A stretch of DNA of 36,813 bases from Methanobrevibacter ruminantium. GTDB taxonomy: Archaea > Methanobacteriota > Methanobacteria > Methanobacteriales > Methanobacteriaceae. Below the pieces are notes generated by a model. That model saw only the letters and a list, made by a program, of their open reading frames with translations, had not been told where the DNA came from and made no database searches. The stretch covers positions 1-36,813 of the forward strand of contig NZ_JAEDCO010000015.1 in NCBI RefSeq assembly GCF_016294135.1, written 5' to 3'. Position numbers and translations under genes: made by a program. Shown here piece by piece: positions 1 to 7,997 of this stretch (positions are counted from its first letter, which is position 1; each line of letters starts with the position of its first letter).

Positions 1-511
1 TACTCTATTTGGTTTTACTTTATCAATATACATTCCATAGAAATTTGTTGCAGCTGTTTCGTAAAACTATTGTTTAATGAACTAAATTAAACCCTTAATA
101 TTTTTTCTTATTTTACTTATTTAAATGGTTTATTGTACTTGGTTTATAAAAGTTTTGTGGAAGGGGTTTTTAACAGTGTTATAATAGGTATGTTTCCACA
201 AATTTGTTATCATATTATATAAATCTTTCCTTGTTTTTTTCCTTGATTTTGAGGAGGATATTATTAACGTTGTTATATTGGGTAGGTTTCCAAATTTTTA
301 ATAAAATCTTAAATCGTTATAATCTCTTCTTTTATTCAAATAAGAGATAAACATTCATTATTCTTATATTAAGTATAAAAAAACTTTTTATTTATCTTTT
401 AAGTGCAATTTATTAATTTATAACTATTTTACTTAGATCTTAATTCTTTTTTAAAAAATATCATAATCTATTCTAATAATAAATCTTAAAAATATCCTCA
501 TAGGTGTTATT
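1..511. other. AT-rich region upstream of cas2
   Basis: I see no convincing gene here. The stretch holds one copy of a dispersed palindrome near 56-91 and a 9-bp inverted repeat (TTTGTGGAA at 154-162, TTCCACAAA at 194-202). No direct-repeat array is visible, so the adjacent cas genes have no CRISPR array on this side within view. The ribosome binding site for cas2 (AGGTGTT) lies at about 502-508. Confidence 0.5.
56..91 (+). repeat. Dispersed palindromic element, copy A
   Basis: A 27-nt core (56-82) starts GTTTCGTAAAAC and ends GTTTAATGAAC, followed by an AT tail (taaattaaa). The two arms are near reverse complements, so the core can fold as a hairpin. The same 27-nt spacing occurs at 1994, 3813 and 7096, always in intergenic DNA. 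It could be a terminator-like hairpin or a small mobile repeat. Confidence 0.65.
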
Positions 512-787
512 ATGAATGTTTTAGTTTCTTTTGAAATAAAGTTCAAGACGAATAGGGAAAGATTAATAGGCATATTAAAGCACTTTGCATTTAAGCGAAT
601 TCAGGAAAATCTGTATTTTGGCGATATTGATTATGATGAGCTGTTTATGATGCAAACAGATATTATGGAGAATATAAGGGAATATGATAGCATTATCATG
701 ATTCCAATATGCCAATCCTGCTATGATAAGACCAATACATTTGGCAGGAACTTAAGTTTTGTAGAAGATTTGTATAGGATTTTTTGA
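512..787 (+). CDS. cas2: CRISPR-associated protein Cas2 (divergent)
   Basis: A 91-residue protein with Cas2 size and layout: a first beta strand (MNVLVSFEIK), a helix, an RIQENLYFGDI strand matching the usual RVQxSVFxG segment, and a late DSIIMIPICQSCY strand typical of Cas2. Cas2 dimers bridge Cas1 dimers in the spacer-integration complex. The first strand carries Glu8 rather than the Asp usual in nuclease-active Cas2, so activity is uncertain. It precedes cas1 by 9 nt, which is the reverse of the common cas1-cas2 order. The start has an AGGTG site about 6 nt upstream. The family call is from motifs and from the neighbour. Confidence 0.82.
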   Translation: MNVLVSFEIKFKTNRERLIGILKHFAFKRIQENLYFGDIDYDELFMMQTDIMENIREYDSIIMIPICQSCYDKTNTFGRNLSFVEDLYRIF

Positions 788-796
788 GGGATTTTA

Positions 797-1801
797 ATGA
801 AGATACTAATTGAAGGCTACAATAAGTCAATTCATAAGCGTGATAATCAGATATTGATTAAGGAAAAGGATGATGAGCTTGAAAAGATCAATATAAAAAT
901 AATTGATGATATAACGATTATTGGAAGGGGCTCTGTAACTTTTGATGCTTTAAGGCTTATTTCAGATAACAATATTCCCTTGATGTCAATTGATTATTTC
1001 GGTAAGATAAACTATATTCTCGAATATCCAAAATATGAGAATATCTTCTTAAGGAAAAAGCAGTATGAATTCAGTGAAAATCATCAGGGACTATCCATTT
1101 CACGAGAAATAATAAGGTCTAAGCTTCTTAATCAAAGGTTCACCATTCGGACTTTAAACAAATCAAAAAGCATAGAGGATGTTAAGTTTCATGAAAACAA
1201 AATCAACGAGTCTGTAAAAAGTTTGGATAAATTAAGGTTTGGTCCAAATGTCAATGTATCCAATGCAAAAAATAAGATTATGGGTATTGAAGGAAATGCC
1301 TCAACCTATTATTGGATGGCAATAAGTGAAATCTTGCCTGATGATGTTAAATTCTATCAAAGGGTCAATAGATTTCCAGATGATATTACCAATGCAATGC
1401 TGAATTACGGATATGCCATACTTGCCAGTGAAGTAACTAAACATTTGGTTCTCAATCGTTTAGACCCATATTGTGGATTTCTGCATTTTGATAGGGATAG
1501 AAGAACCAGCTTGACTTTTGATTTGATTGAGGAGTTCAGACAGCAACTGGTTGACAAGGTTGTTTTTTCTTTAATAAATACGGGTCAAATAACAAATGAT
1601 GATTTGGATAAAAGAAATGACAGCATAAGCTTGGAAAAAAGAAAGTTGATAATTGCAAAGATATTGGATAAGGTGAATTCCAAAATAAATTTTGAGGGAG
1701 AGAATTTAACTTATGGTGAGATAATTGATAAGCAAGCTCAAAAGATTGTAAATTCTTTAGTCAATGATAAAGAGTATAATGGGTTTTATTTGCGTTGGTA
1801 A
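797..1801 (+). CDS. cas1: CRISPR-associated integrase Cas1
   Basis: A 334-residue Cas1, the metal-dependent integrase that inserts new spacers into CRISPR arrays. The N-terminal beta domain includes IIGRGSVTFDALRLI (42-56), a typical Cas1 segment. The helical catalytic domain carries the expected metal ligands: Glu165 (IMGIEGNAS), His230 (CGFLHFDRDRR) and Glu245 (DLIEEFRQ). It therefore looks intact. Nine nt separate it from cas2, and a GAGGGA binding site precedes the ATG, so the two form one operon. No interference genes follow. The DNA immediately after the stop is a scrap of asd, which suggests a recombination junction at the end of this gene. Confidence 0.93.
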   Translation: MKILIEGYNKSIHKRDNQILIKEKDDELEKINIKIIDDITIIGRGSVTFDALRLISDNNIPLMSIDYFGKINYILEYPKYENIFLRKKQYEFSENHQGLSISREIIRSKLLNQRFTIRTLNKSKSIEDVKFHENKINESVKSLDKLRFGPNVNVSNAKNKIMGIEGNASTYYWMAISEILPDDVKFYQRVNRFPDDITNAMLNYGYAILASEVTKHLVLNRLDPYCGFLHFDRDRRTSLTFDLIEEFRQQLVDKVVFSLINTGQITNDDLDKRNDSISLEKRKLIIAKILDKVNSKINFEGENLTYGEIIDKQAQKIVNSLVNDKEYNGFYLRW

Positions 1802-1803
1802 GA

Positions 1804-1911
1804 GAGAAAAAATTAAGCATTAAATATGTTCTTGTAGGACATAATACAATTAGAGGTGCTGCTGGTGCTTCTATTTTGAATGCTGAATTGATTAATAAAC
1901 AAATATTATAA
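1804..1911 (+). pseudogene. asd: 3' fragment of aspartate-semialdehyde dehydrogenase
   Basis: Frame 1804-1911 reads EKKLSIKYVLVGHNTIRG and then AAGASILNAELINKQIL followed by a stop. This is the conserved C-terminus of archaeal aspartate-semialdehyde dehydrogenase (GHNTIRGAAGAS-LNAEL). Only about 35 of some 345 codons are present, with no start codon or binding site, so it is a non-functional remnant. Resemblance starts within a few bases of the cas1 stop at 1801, giving a sharp junction. A full asd is expected elsewhere in the genome, as lysine/threonine synthesis needs it. Confidence 0.8.
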
Positions 1912-1993
1912 TATTCTTTATTAATTCTTTTTTTACTTTTTTTTATTTATTTATTATTTTTATTTTATTCTTTTTTCAATAGATATAAAGAGT

Positions 1994-2029
1994 GTTTCAT
2001 AAAACCTTGGTTTAATGAACATAATTAAA
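1994..2029 (+). repeat. Dispersed palindromic element, copy B
   Basis: The core 1994-2020 has arms GTTTCATAAAAC and GTTTAATGAAC separated by CTTG, then ataattaaa. It has the same 27-nt length as the other copies. It lies downstream of cas1 and the asd scrap. Confidence 0.65.
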
Positions 2030-2107
2030 TAACAATAAACAATTAAAAATTATAATTCTTTATTTTGCACCGTTCTTATTTTTAAAAAAATAACAATAAA
2101 CAATTAA
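2027..2107 (+). repeat. 20-bp direct repeat pair
   Basis: AAATAACAATAAACAATTAA occurs at 2027-2046 and again at 2088-2107, 61 bp apart. The sequence is AT-only apart from two C per unit, so chance or slippage origin cannot be excluded. No third copy is seen. Confidence 0.5.
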
Positions 2108-2302
2108 TAATCAGATTTGCCTATTTTTTGATATGATTTCATATAACTAATATATTAAAAAAAGTTACTATGAGATTAAAAATGAAAAGAAAACATTGAA
2201 AATATATGATATATGCATTAAGAGAAAATAGAAAATCAAAACAATACAAAAAAATATCTATGAAATTTTTTAATTAATATTAATCCGAAATATCACCAAA
2301 AA

Positions 2303-2312
2303 CTTTATAAAT
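2303..2312 (+). promoter_or_regulatory. TATA promoter of the nadV-like gene
   Basis: CTTTATAAAT preceded by an A-rich BRE-like stretch (CAAAAA) lies about 34-43 nt before the ATG at 2346, implying a short leader with the GGGTGAT ribosome binding site at 2337-2343. Confidence 0.55.
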
Positions 2313-2345
2313 AGTCAAAAACAACATTTATAAAAGGGTGATAAC

Positions 2346-3770
2346 ATGATTGAGAATAATATATGCCTATTGACAGACAGCTATAAACTCACCCATCACT
2401 ACTTATACCCAAAAGGCACTGAAAGGATTTATTCTTATCTTGAAAGCAGAAGTGGTGCAGAGTTTAACAAAACTATTTTTTATGGACTGCAATACATCCT
2501 CAAGAAATACCTTGAAGGCAGTGTAGTAAGTGAAGAAAAAGTATTGGAAGCGGAGAAAATCGTAGATGCACATATTGCACCAGGAATCTTCAACACTGAT
2601 GATTGGATGTACATTGCACAGGAACTTGATGGAAAACTCCCTGTTGAAATAAAAGCGGTTCCAGAAGGAACACCAGTTAATGTAGGCAATGCATTGATGA
2701 CTATAGAAAATACAGACAAGCATGCATACTGGTTGCCTAATTATCTTGAATCACTCCTTCTTCAAGTATGGTACCCATCAACTATTGCAACATTATCTGC
2801 AGAAGTTAAAAAGCTTTGCAATTTTTATTTGGATATAACAGGATCATCTAAAGACAATCTTAACTTTATGTTGCATGATTTCGGTTATCGTGGAGCAAGT
2901 TCAACTGAATCATCAAGATTAGCCGGTTCAGCTAATTTATTAAGCTTTTCAGGTACAGATACTGTACCAGCACTTGCAATACCTACAAACTATTACAATA
3001 GCAATGAGATTCAAGGATTTTCAGTTCAGGCAACTGAACATAGTGTAATGACTGCAATGGGTCCGGAAGGTGAAATGGACCAAGCAATAAACGTTGTCCA
3101 AAATGCTCATGATGGAATATTGTCAATTGTAATCGACAGCTACAACTATAAGAATTTCTTGGAAAATGCATGCATTAAAGGACATGACCTGAATGATGAA
3201 ATCATTACCTTCCTAAACAAAACTGAAGGAAACAAGGTAGTGTTCAGACCAGACAGTGGAGAACCTATCTCAACAACAATCGATTGTCTTGAAATAATTG
3301 AAAGAGGATTTGGAAGCCAAGAAAATTCCAAAGGATATAAAACATTCAAAGCAAATATAGGCCTTCTTTGGGGAGATGGTTTGGATTATCATAAAATCAG
3401 AGACATACTCTTTGGCATAAAGGCTCAAGGATGGGCTGCTGAAAACCTTATCTTTGGAATGGGTGGAGGATTGCATACTGCCGTAAACAGAGACACCCAA
3501 AGAAATGCATTCAAATGTTCTGCCCAACTTAGAAATGGGGAATGGATTGACATATTCAAAAAGCCATTGGACAGCAGCAAAAAATCCAAAAAAGGAAGAT
3601 TCAAATTGTTAATAAATGATGATTTTGAGTTTAAAACTGTTCCAAAAGATGCTGAAGGTGAAGATCAATTAAGAACTGTATTTAAAGATGGGGAATTATT
3701 GATTGATGAAAACTTTGAAGAAATTAAAAATAGAACTGAAAACTATAACAAGTATCCAGTTAAATCATAA
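2346..3770 (+). CDS. nadV: Nicotinamide phosphoribosyltransferase (NAMPT/NadV-like)
   Basis: A 474-residue protein matching the NAMPT type of phosphoribosyltransferase, which joins nicotinamide and PRPP to give NMN for NAD salvage. Recognisable blocks are LLTDSYKLTHHYLYP (8-22), TIFYGLQYILKKYL, LPVEIKAVPEG, HDFGYRGASS (177-186), GTDTVPAL (203-210), QATEHSVMTAMG (229-239) and FRPDSGEP. Asp205 sits where human NAMPT has Asp219, the residue linked to choice of nicotinamide over nicotinate, and His232 matches the catalytic His. Length is close to the NAMPT norm. It stands alone with its own TATA box and GGGTGAT binding site. It may have been gained by transfer; substrate choice is inferred. Confidence 0.88.
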   Translation: MIENNICLLTDSYKLTHHYLYPKGTERIYSYLESRSGAEFNKTIFYGLQYILKKYLEGSVVSEEKVLEAEKIVDAHIAPGIFNTDDWMYIAQELDGKLPVEIKAVPEGTPVNVGNALMTIENTDKHAYWLPNYLESLLLQVWYPSTIATLSAEVKKLCNFYLDITGSSKDNLNFMLHDFGYRGASSTESSRLAGSANLLSFSGTDTVPALAIPTNYYNSNEIQGFSVQATEHSVMTAMGPEGEMDQAINVVQNAHDGILSIVIDSYNYKNFLENACIKGHDLNDEIITFLNKTEGNKVVFRPDSGEPISTTIDCLEIIERGFGSQENSKGYKTFKANIGLLWGDGLDYHKIRDILFGIKAQGWAAENLIFGMGGGLHTAVNRDTQRNAFKCSAQLRNGEWIDIFKKPLDSSKKSKKGRFKLLINDDFEFKTVPKDAEGEDQLRTVFKDGELLIDENFEEIKNRTENYNKYPVKS

Positions 3771-3812
3771 ATAAATTTTTAATTAATAAATTCTATTATT
3801 AGAATTTATTAA

Positions 3813-3848
3813 GTTTTATAAAATTTTGGTTTAATGAACTTAATTTAA
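3813..3848 (+). repeat. Dispersed palindromic element, copy C
   Basis: The core 3813-3839 begins GTTTTATAAAAT and ends GTTTAATGAAC, followed by ttaatttaa. It lies in the 108-bp gap between two convergent genes (nadV-like and SLC13), where a bidirectional terminator would be useful. Confidence 0.65.
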
Positions 3849-3878
3849 CTAGTTTGTACGATTTTTAATCTGATTTTC

Positions 3879-5435
3879 TTATATTCCCATAACTGCTCCA
3901 ACAACCACAAGAACTACTGGAATAGTTATAATCACGATTCCTATTAAATCTATGATGGCTCCTGTCTTGATCATCTTTGTGATAGGGACATAGCCAGAGG
4001 AGTAGACAATTGCATTAGGTGGTGTAGATACAGGCATCATAAATCCGAGTGATGAGGATAGAGCAATGCCTACAGCAACAGGAATAGGACTGAATCCCAG
4101 TGACAGAGCGGTAGTGATTGCAATCGGGCCAATAAGATTGGTAGATGCTGTGTTTGAAGTGAACTCTGTAAGCAAGAGTGTGAAAACACAGAAAACCACA
4201 ATGAAGATAATCTCAGATGGATTGGATCCTATTATATTACTTAGACAGCTACCCATCCAGTTGGATAAGCCTGTAGTGTACATCAGTGCTCCTAGGGACA
4301 AACCACCACCGAAAAGCAATAGTGTGCTCCAATCTATACCTGCAACACCGTCTTTCCATTTCAGTGTCATCTCTCCTTTCTTAAGGTTTACAGGCAAGAA
4401 AAAGAGTAGCAATCCACCAATTAAAGCAACTATGTGCTCTGGGAAATATCTGCTGAATGCTTTCACAATTGCAGCATCAGGACCGTAGAGGATAGTCAGA
4501 ACTGCTGGTGTAATCCAAAGAATAACTGTCAAGATGAAAGCGAATAGGGTATTCTTCTCTGCTTTGGTCCATTTGCCGAGCTCTTTGACATGTTCGCTGA
4601 TATATGTCTCTGCTCCTTTTATGTGCTTGTCATCTGATGGGTACATGCGCCATAATATGATATAAGTTAACACGAAATAGGCAATCATTGCAACAAATCC
4701 CCACATCATCCATTGGACGAATGATATATGTGGAACATTAGGGGCAAGTTGCTCGAGGAATCCCATCATAATGAGGTTGGAAGGTGTACCAATCGGAGTG
4801 AAGACACCACCAATGGAACATGCATAAGCTATCATCAGCATAACCCCTGTGGCATATTTATAATTGGAAAGGTCTATATCCTTGCCGTTTTTAGCCATCA
4901 TATCCCTGATTGCTTCAAGAAGTCCCAGTGCAATTGGGAACATCATAGCTGCTGTAGCAGTATTGCTAACCCAACTTGAACAAACCATACATACAAGCCC
5001 TATGGCTAGGAAGATGCGTTGAGGGGAGTCCCCTACCCATTTCATTGAAATGATTCCGTAAGCAATACGTTTGTCAAGACCATTAACTATCATAGCTGTT
5101 GCAATGAGGAAACTGCCCATAAACAGAAATATTATTGGATTTGCAAAGTTTGCAAAGGCATCTTTCATAGGCACAACACCTAGCATGACACAGAGTGTGG
5201 GGCCAAGCACGGATGTGACTGGAATGGCTATAGGTTCGGTTATCCACCAAATGGATACCAACGCCATTATTGCCAACAGGTGATGGGCTGGATCTGAAAG
5301 TCCATTTATTGGGAGAAACCAGAGTATAATAGCACATAAGGGACCTAAAATTGCACCAATGATGTGACGTTTCCTGTCAAATGAGTTTTCCATTTCTTGC
5401 ATATTTTCAGCAGAATCTCGGCTTTCTGTTTTCAT
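3879..5435 (-). CDS. SLC13/DASS family divalent anion:Na+ symporter
   Basis: A membrane carrier of about 518 residues from the divalent anion:sodium symporter family, which imports C4-dicarboxylates, citrate, sulfate or phosphate with Na+. Two SNT-type substrate/sodium motifs are present: SNTATAAMMFPI in the first half and SNTASTNLIGPI in the second. The family signature GFMMPVSTPPNAIVYSSGYV is near the C-terminus. Eleven or more hydrophobic segments are evident. An in-frame GTG lies 9 nt upstream at 5444, but the ATG at 5435 follows a GTGAGG binding site and is preferred. The substrate cannot be fixed from sequence; a dicarboxylate is plausible for a gut archaeon. It converges with the nadV-like gene. 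Confidence 0.88.
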   Translation of the reverse strand: MKTESRDSAENMQEMENSFDRKRHIIGAILGPLCAIILWFLPINGLSDPAHHLLAIMALVSIWWITEPIAIPVTSVLGPTLCVMLGVVPMKDAFANFANPIIFLFMGSFLIATAMIVNGLDKRIAYGIISMKWVGDSPQRIFLAIGLVCMVCSSWVSNTATAAMMFPIALGLLEAIRDMMAKNGKDIDLSNYKYATGVMLMIAYACSIGGVFTPIGTPSNLIMMGFLEQLAPNVPHISFVQWMMWGFVAMIAYFVLTYIILWRMYPSDDKHIKGAETYISEHVKELGKWTKAEKNTLFAFILTVILWITPAVLTILYGPDAAIVKAFSRYFPEHIVALIGGLLLFFLPVNLKKGEMTLKWKDGVAGIDWSTLLLFGGGLSLGALMYTTGLSNWMGSCLSNIIGSNPSEIIFIVVFCVFTLLLTEFTSNTASTNLIGPIAITTALSLGFSPIPVAVGIALSSSLGFMMPVSTPPNAIVYSSGYVPITKMIKTGAIIDLIGIVIITIPVVLVVVGAVMGI

Positions 5436-5680
5436 ATTCCTCACTATTGATTTTCATGAATCATTAAAAAGCAATGATTTTAATATTTAATTATATTTCA
5501 ATTATTGTTAATAAATTATTTGAATTGATATAATGATTTAATTTAAACATTAAATAAATTACAAAAATAGAAGTAATAATTTATTTAATTTTAAAAAAAT
5601 ATTTTTTAAATTAAAGATAGCTTCAGAAGATATGTATTCCTTAAAAAATATAGGTATGCATACTGAAGGAGGTAATAATT

Positions 5681-5827
5681 ATGTCTATTTTAACAATAAT
5701 CAGTATTTTATTAATCATAGTGCTTATAGTGCTTTTAGTTAAAGATAAGGAAAGAGAAAACAGGACTTTATTAATTGTACTATCTGCTATAACATTGGTT
5801 TTAATTATTTTGAATATTTTACTATAA
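5681..5827 (+). CDS. Small two-helix membrane protein (48 aa)
   Basis: A 48-residue ORF with a strong AGGAGGT ribosome binding site at 5667-5673, ideally spaced from the ATG. The protein is two hydrophobic helices (about residues 3-20 and 30-47) joined by a charged loop, KDKERENR. I do not recognise the family. It ends 69 nt before the metallophosphoesterase, in the same direction, so co-transcription is possible. The clean binding site and membrane hairpin layout argue for a real gene despite the size. Confidence 0.6.
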   Translation: MSILTIISILLIIVLIVLLVKDKERENRTLLIVLSAITLVLIILNILL

Positions 5828-5896
5828 CAAATATGAAAAAATCAATCTTTAAGTAATCATCAATTTTATCATGAATAATTATTAAAAGTGAAAATT

Positions 5897-7021
5897 ATGT
5901 CTAATGAAAAACCCTTAGGACTTACTGCTCGACAAAAGATACAAAAGGGAATGACAATCACTCGAGAAAAGATCGTACCTATGGAATTTGATGAAAGCAG
6001 ATATGATATTGTTGAGGTTAATGTTGAAATCAAGGATTTGGACCCTGTTTTCCATGACTATAAAATTGTAAACCTCTCTGATCTTCATCTTGGCCAATGG
6101 TTGACTGCAGAGTATCTGGAAGGTGTAATCGATATTGTAAACAGACAGGAGCCAGACATGGTTGCACTTACTGGAGACTATGTGTCCTATGTTCTTGAGG
6201 ATGTTGCAGAAGACCTTGAGCGATGCCTATCAATGATTGAAGTTAAAGATGCATCCCTTGCAGTGCTTGGAAATCATGACCATTGGAACGGAGCAGATGA
6301 AATTAGGCAAATATTGAAAAATGCAGGAATAATGGATGTGAGCAATGATGTCTATACAATAAGTAAGGATGGGGAAAAGGGAGTAGCTAATCTTCACATT
6401 GCTGGTGTTGACAGCATGAAACTGAATAAGGAAGACATTGATGCTGTTATGCTTAAAATACCAGAACATGGCCCTGCAATAATGCTTGCGCATGAACCTG
6501 ATTTTGCAGACATTGCTGCCACTACCGGAAGATTTGCACTTCAAATATCCTGCCATTCCCATGGTGGACAATTCATCATTCCAGGACTCAACACCACAAT
6601 TTTAAGAAGTGCATGTTCTCGAAAATACCCTGTTGGAGAATACCAAGTGGGGGATATGGTGCAATACACATCTAAGGGATTGGGAACAAATGTTTTCTGG
6701 CTTAGAATCAATTGCGCTCCTGAAATAACAATTTTTAAATTAAAAAGTCCTGAAGTTGAAGAAAAGATTGAGAATAAGGAAAGCAAAAACATTAATCAAA
6801 CATTATCAGTTAGTCACTCCAAGAAAATCTTTCCAACAAGGGAGGATGTTGACAATTTCCTAAATATTGATGATATTAGCGAATTTGTAGAATCAAAAAG
6901 AAAAAGAATTCCAGTTTATATGGAAAATAAAACAGACAACATTAAAGAAAACATAAATGAAATCCCAAAAATTATAGAAAATAAGACAGAAGAAATAAAA
7001 AACAATTTAAAGTTTAATTAA
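5897..7021 (+). CDS. Calcineurin-like metallophosphoesterase (YkuE-like)
   Basis: A 374-residue protein with the full motif series of calcineurin-like phosphoesterases: SDLHLG (Asp62, His64), TGDYV (Asp94), GNHDHW (Asn127, His128), an AHEPDF segment, and a last block reading CHSHGGQ. Family members of the YkuE type usually have GHTHGGQ, so a Cys replaces the first Gly, while both metal-binding His are kept. After about residue 290 a charged, low-complexity tail (IKENINEIPKIIENKTEEIK) follows that is not part of the fold. No signal peptide is evident. A GTG at 5888 is in frame, but it lies within the GTGA binding site of the ATG at 5897, which I chose. The substrate is unknown. Confidence 0.85.
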   Translation: MSNEKPLGLTARQKIQKGMTITREKIVPMEFDESRYDIVEVNVEIKDLDPVFHDYKIVNLSDLHLGQWLTAEYLEGVIDIVNRQEPDMVALTGDYVSYVLEDVAEDLERCLSMIEVKDASLAVLGNHDHWNGADEIRQILKNAGIMDVSNDVYTISKDGEKGVANLHIAGVDSMKLNKEDIDAVMLKIPEHGPAIMLAHEPDFADIAATTGRFALQISCHSHGGQFIIPGLNTTILRSACSRKYPVGEYQVGDMVQYTSKGLGTNVFWLRINCAPEITIFKLKSPEVEEKIENKESKNINQTLSVSHSKKIFPTREDVDNFLNIDDISEFVESKRKRIPVYMENKTDNIKENINEIPKIIENKTEEIKNNLKFN

Positions 7022-7129
7022 GTTCATAAACCATAGCTTTAAAAGGTCATTATAAAAATCTTTTACAAATTTAATTGTTTTTTAGTTTTTATGAAGTTTC
7101 ATAAAACTATGGTTTTATGAACTTAATTA
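7022..7129. repeat. Dispersed palindromic element, copy D, with inverted degenerate partner
   Basis: The best copy, 7096-7122, has arms GTTTCATAAAAC and GTTTTATGAAC and is followed by ttaatta. A degenerate copy in opposite orientation spans about 7022-7048 (gttcataaaccatagcttt), so the gap between the two convergent genes is itself a large inverted repeat. Confidence 0.65.
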
Positions 7130-7758
7130 TGGCATGGCATCATAATCAATAAACTCTTTCTTTACATTAACATTGTCAACATCAACTCTTTCACGATATA
7201 TGCACTTGCCATAATCCAAATGGGTTCTGTATACTTCAAATATTGCGTAATCCGCTTTTTCATCCAAATGCACTTGATATGGCACATCTTCAAGATAGCA
7301 GGTTCCCACATAGTTGCTGTCATTATACAATACTTTCCCATTTTTTGAGTAGAATATAACATTTATGGCATGTCTTCCATAGCTTTTCTGATTGTATGTA
7401 ATTTCATATCCTTCTTCTATAGAAACCTTTGAATCGTATTGAATTGAATGATTGTATCGGGTAATCTTCAAATCATCTATGATTGCCGTGTTAGACATTG
7501 ACTCAAAAACTGCTGGTACAACAACTGTTGCCATAACTATTATTGCAAGAACAATCAGAATTCCTGCAAGGCAATATTTTCCGCTGTTGTCATTTTCGGA
7601 GCTAGCATTTTGTCTACTTGATCCATTTCCTCCATAACTTCTTGGATAGTAGCCTCCAAGATCAGAATCATCATAGTCTCTTCCTACATCTTCTCTGCAT
7701 CGCTGGCTCCATAGTGATAATCTGCATTCTGCATGAAAAAGTCATCATCACCTATCAT
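7127..7758 (-). pseudogene. Membrane-anchored hypothetical protein, frameshifted
   Basis: The long reading frame (stop at 7127) is open upstream through a transmembrane helix (CLAGILIVLAIIVMATVVV) and a Gly/Tyr/Asp-rich segment (DYDDSDLGGYYPRSYGGNG), but has no ATG, GTG or TTG before that helix. The first ATG in frame, at 7534, lies at the end of the helix. In another frame, ATG 7758 reads MIGDDDFFMQNADYHYGASD and meets a stop at about 7687. Adding one base to 7758-7127 gives a 210-residue protein: acidic N-terminus, one helix, then an extracytoplasmic beta-rich domain. I read this as a single-base frameshift, or a sequencing error. The family is not recognised. Confidence 0.6.
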
Positions 7759-7997
7759 GAATTTACCCCATTCACCTTTTAGATTAATTCTATTTTTATT
7801 ATAAGTATTTATTTTTTTACATTTCTATTTTTCAAAATGGTTAAACCACTTAATTAGTTTAGCAAAATACTTATTTAACGTTTCGTAAAATAAGATTATA
7901 AAGAATATTTACATAATATTTTAAATTTTAATAGTTAAGTTTATTTTTTATAAGAAGCTTTTTTAAGAGTTTTATTTTTTTTAAAGAGGATTATCAT

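Larger units (their letters stand above)
1912..2345. other. AT-rich gap with repeats and nadV promoter
   Basis: No gene is seen. A T-rich run follows the asd scrap, then a palindrome copy (1994-2029), a 20-bp direct repeat (2027-2046 and 2088-2107) and the promoter of the next gene. Confidence 0.5.

Noticed and set aside
1..77. Open frame from the left edge (LYLVLLYQYTFHRNLLQLF...) ending at 77, and a minus-strand frame with AATNFYGMYIDK
   Set aside because: Each is only about 22-24 codons and both strands are open, so neither can be called a gene end with confidence.
90..511. Possible CRISPR array or leader next to cas2
   Set aside because: No regularly spaced direct repeats exist; only one inverted repeat and loose T-rich similarity.
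512..1911. Casposon
   Set aside because: A casposon needs a family B DNA polymerase and terminal inverted repeats, neither visible here; a Cas2 is present, pointing to a CRISPR-type module.
4066..4488. Plus-strand ORF of 140 codons inside the SLC13 gene, and similar antisense ORFs in thermosome, lonB and cbiP
   Set aside because: They lie opposite well-recognised genes, lack binding sites and show composition typical of antisense shadows.
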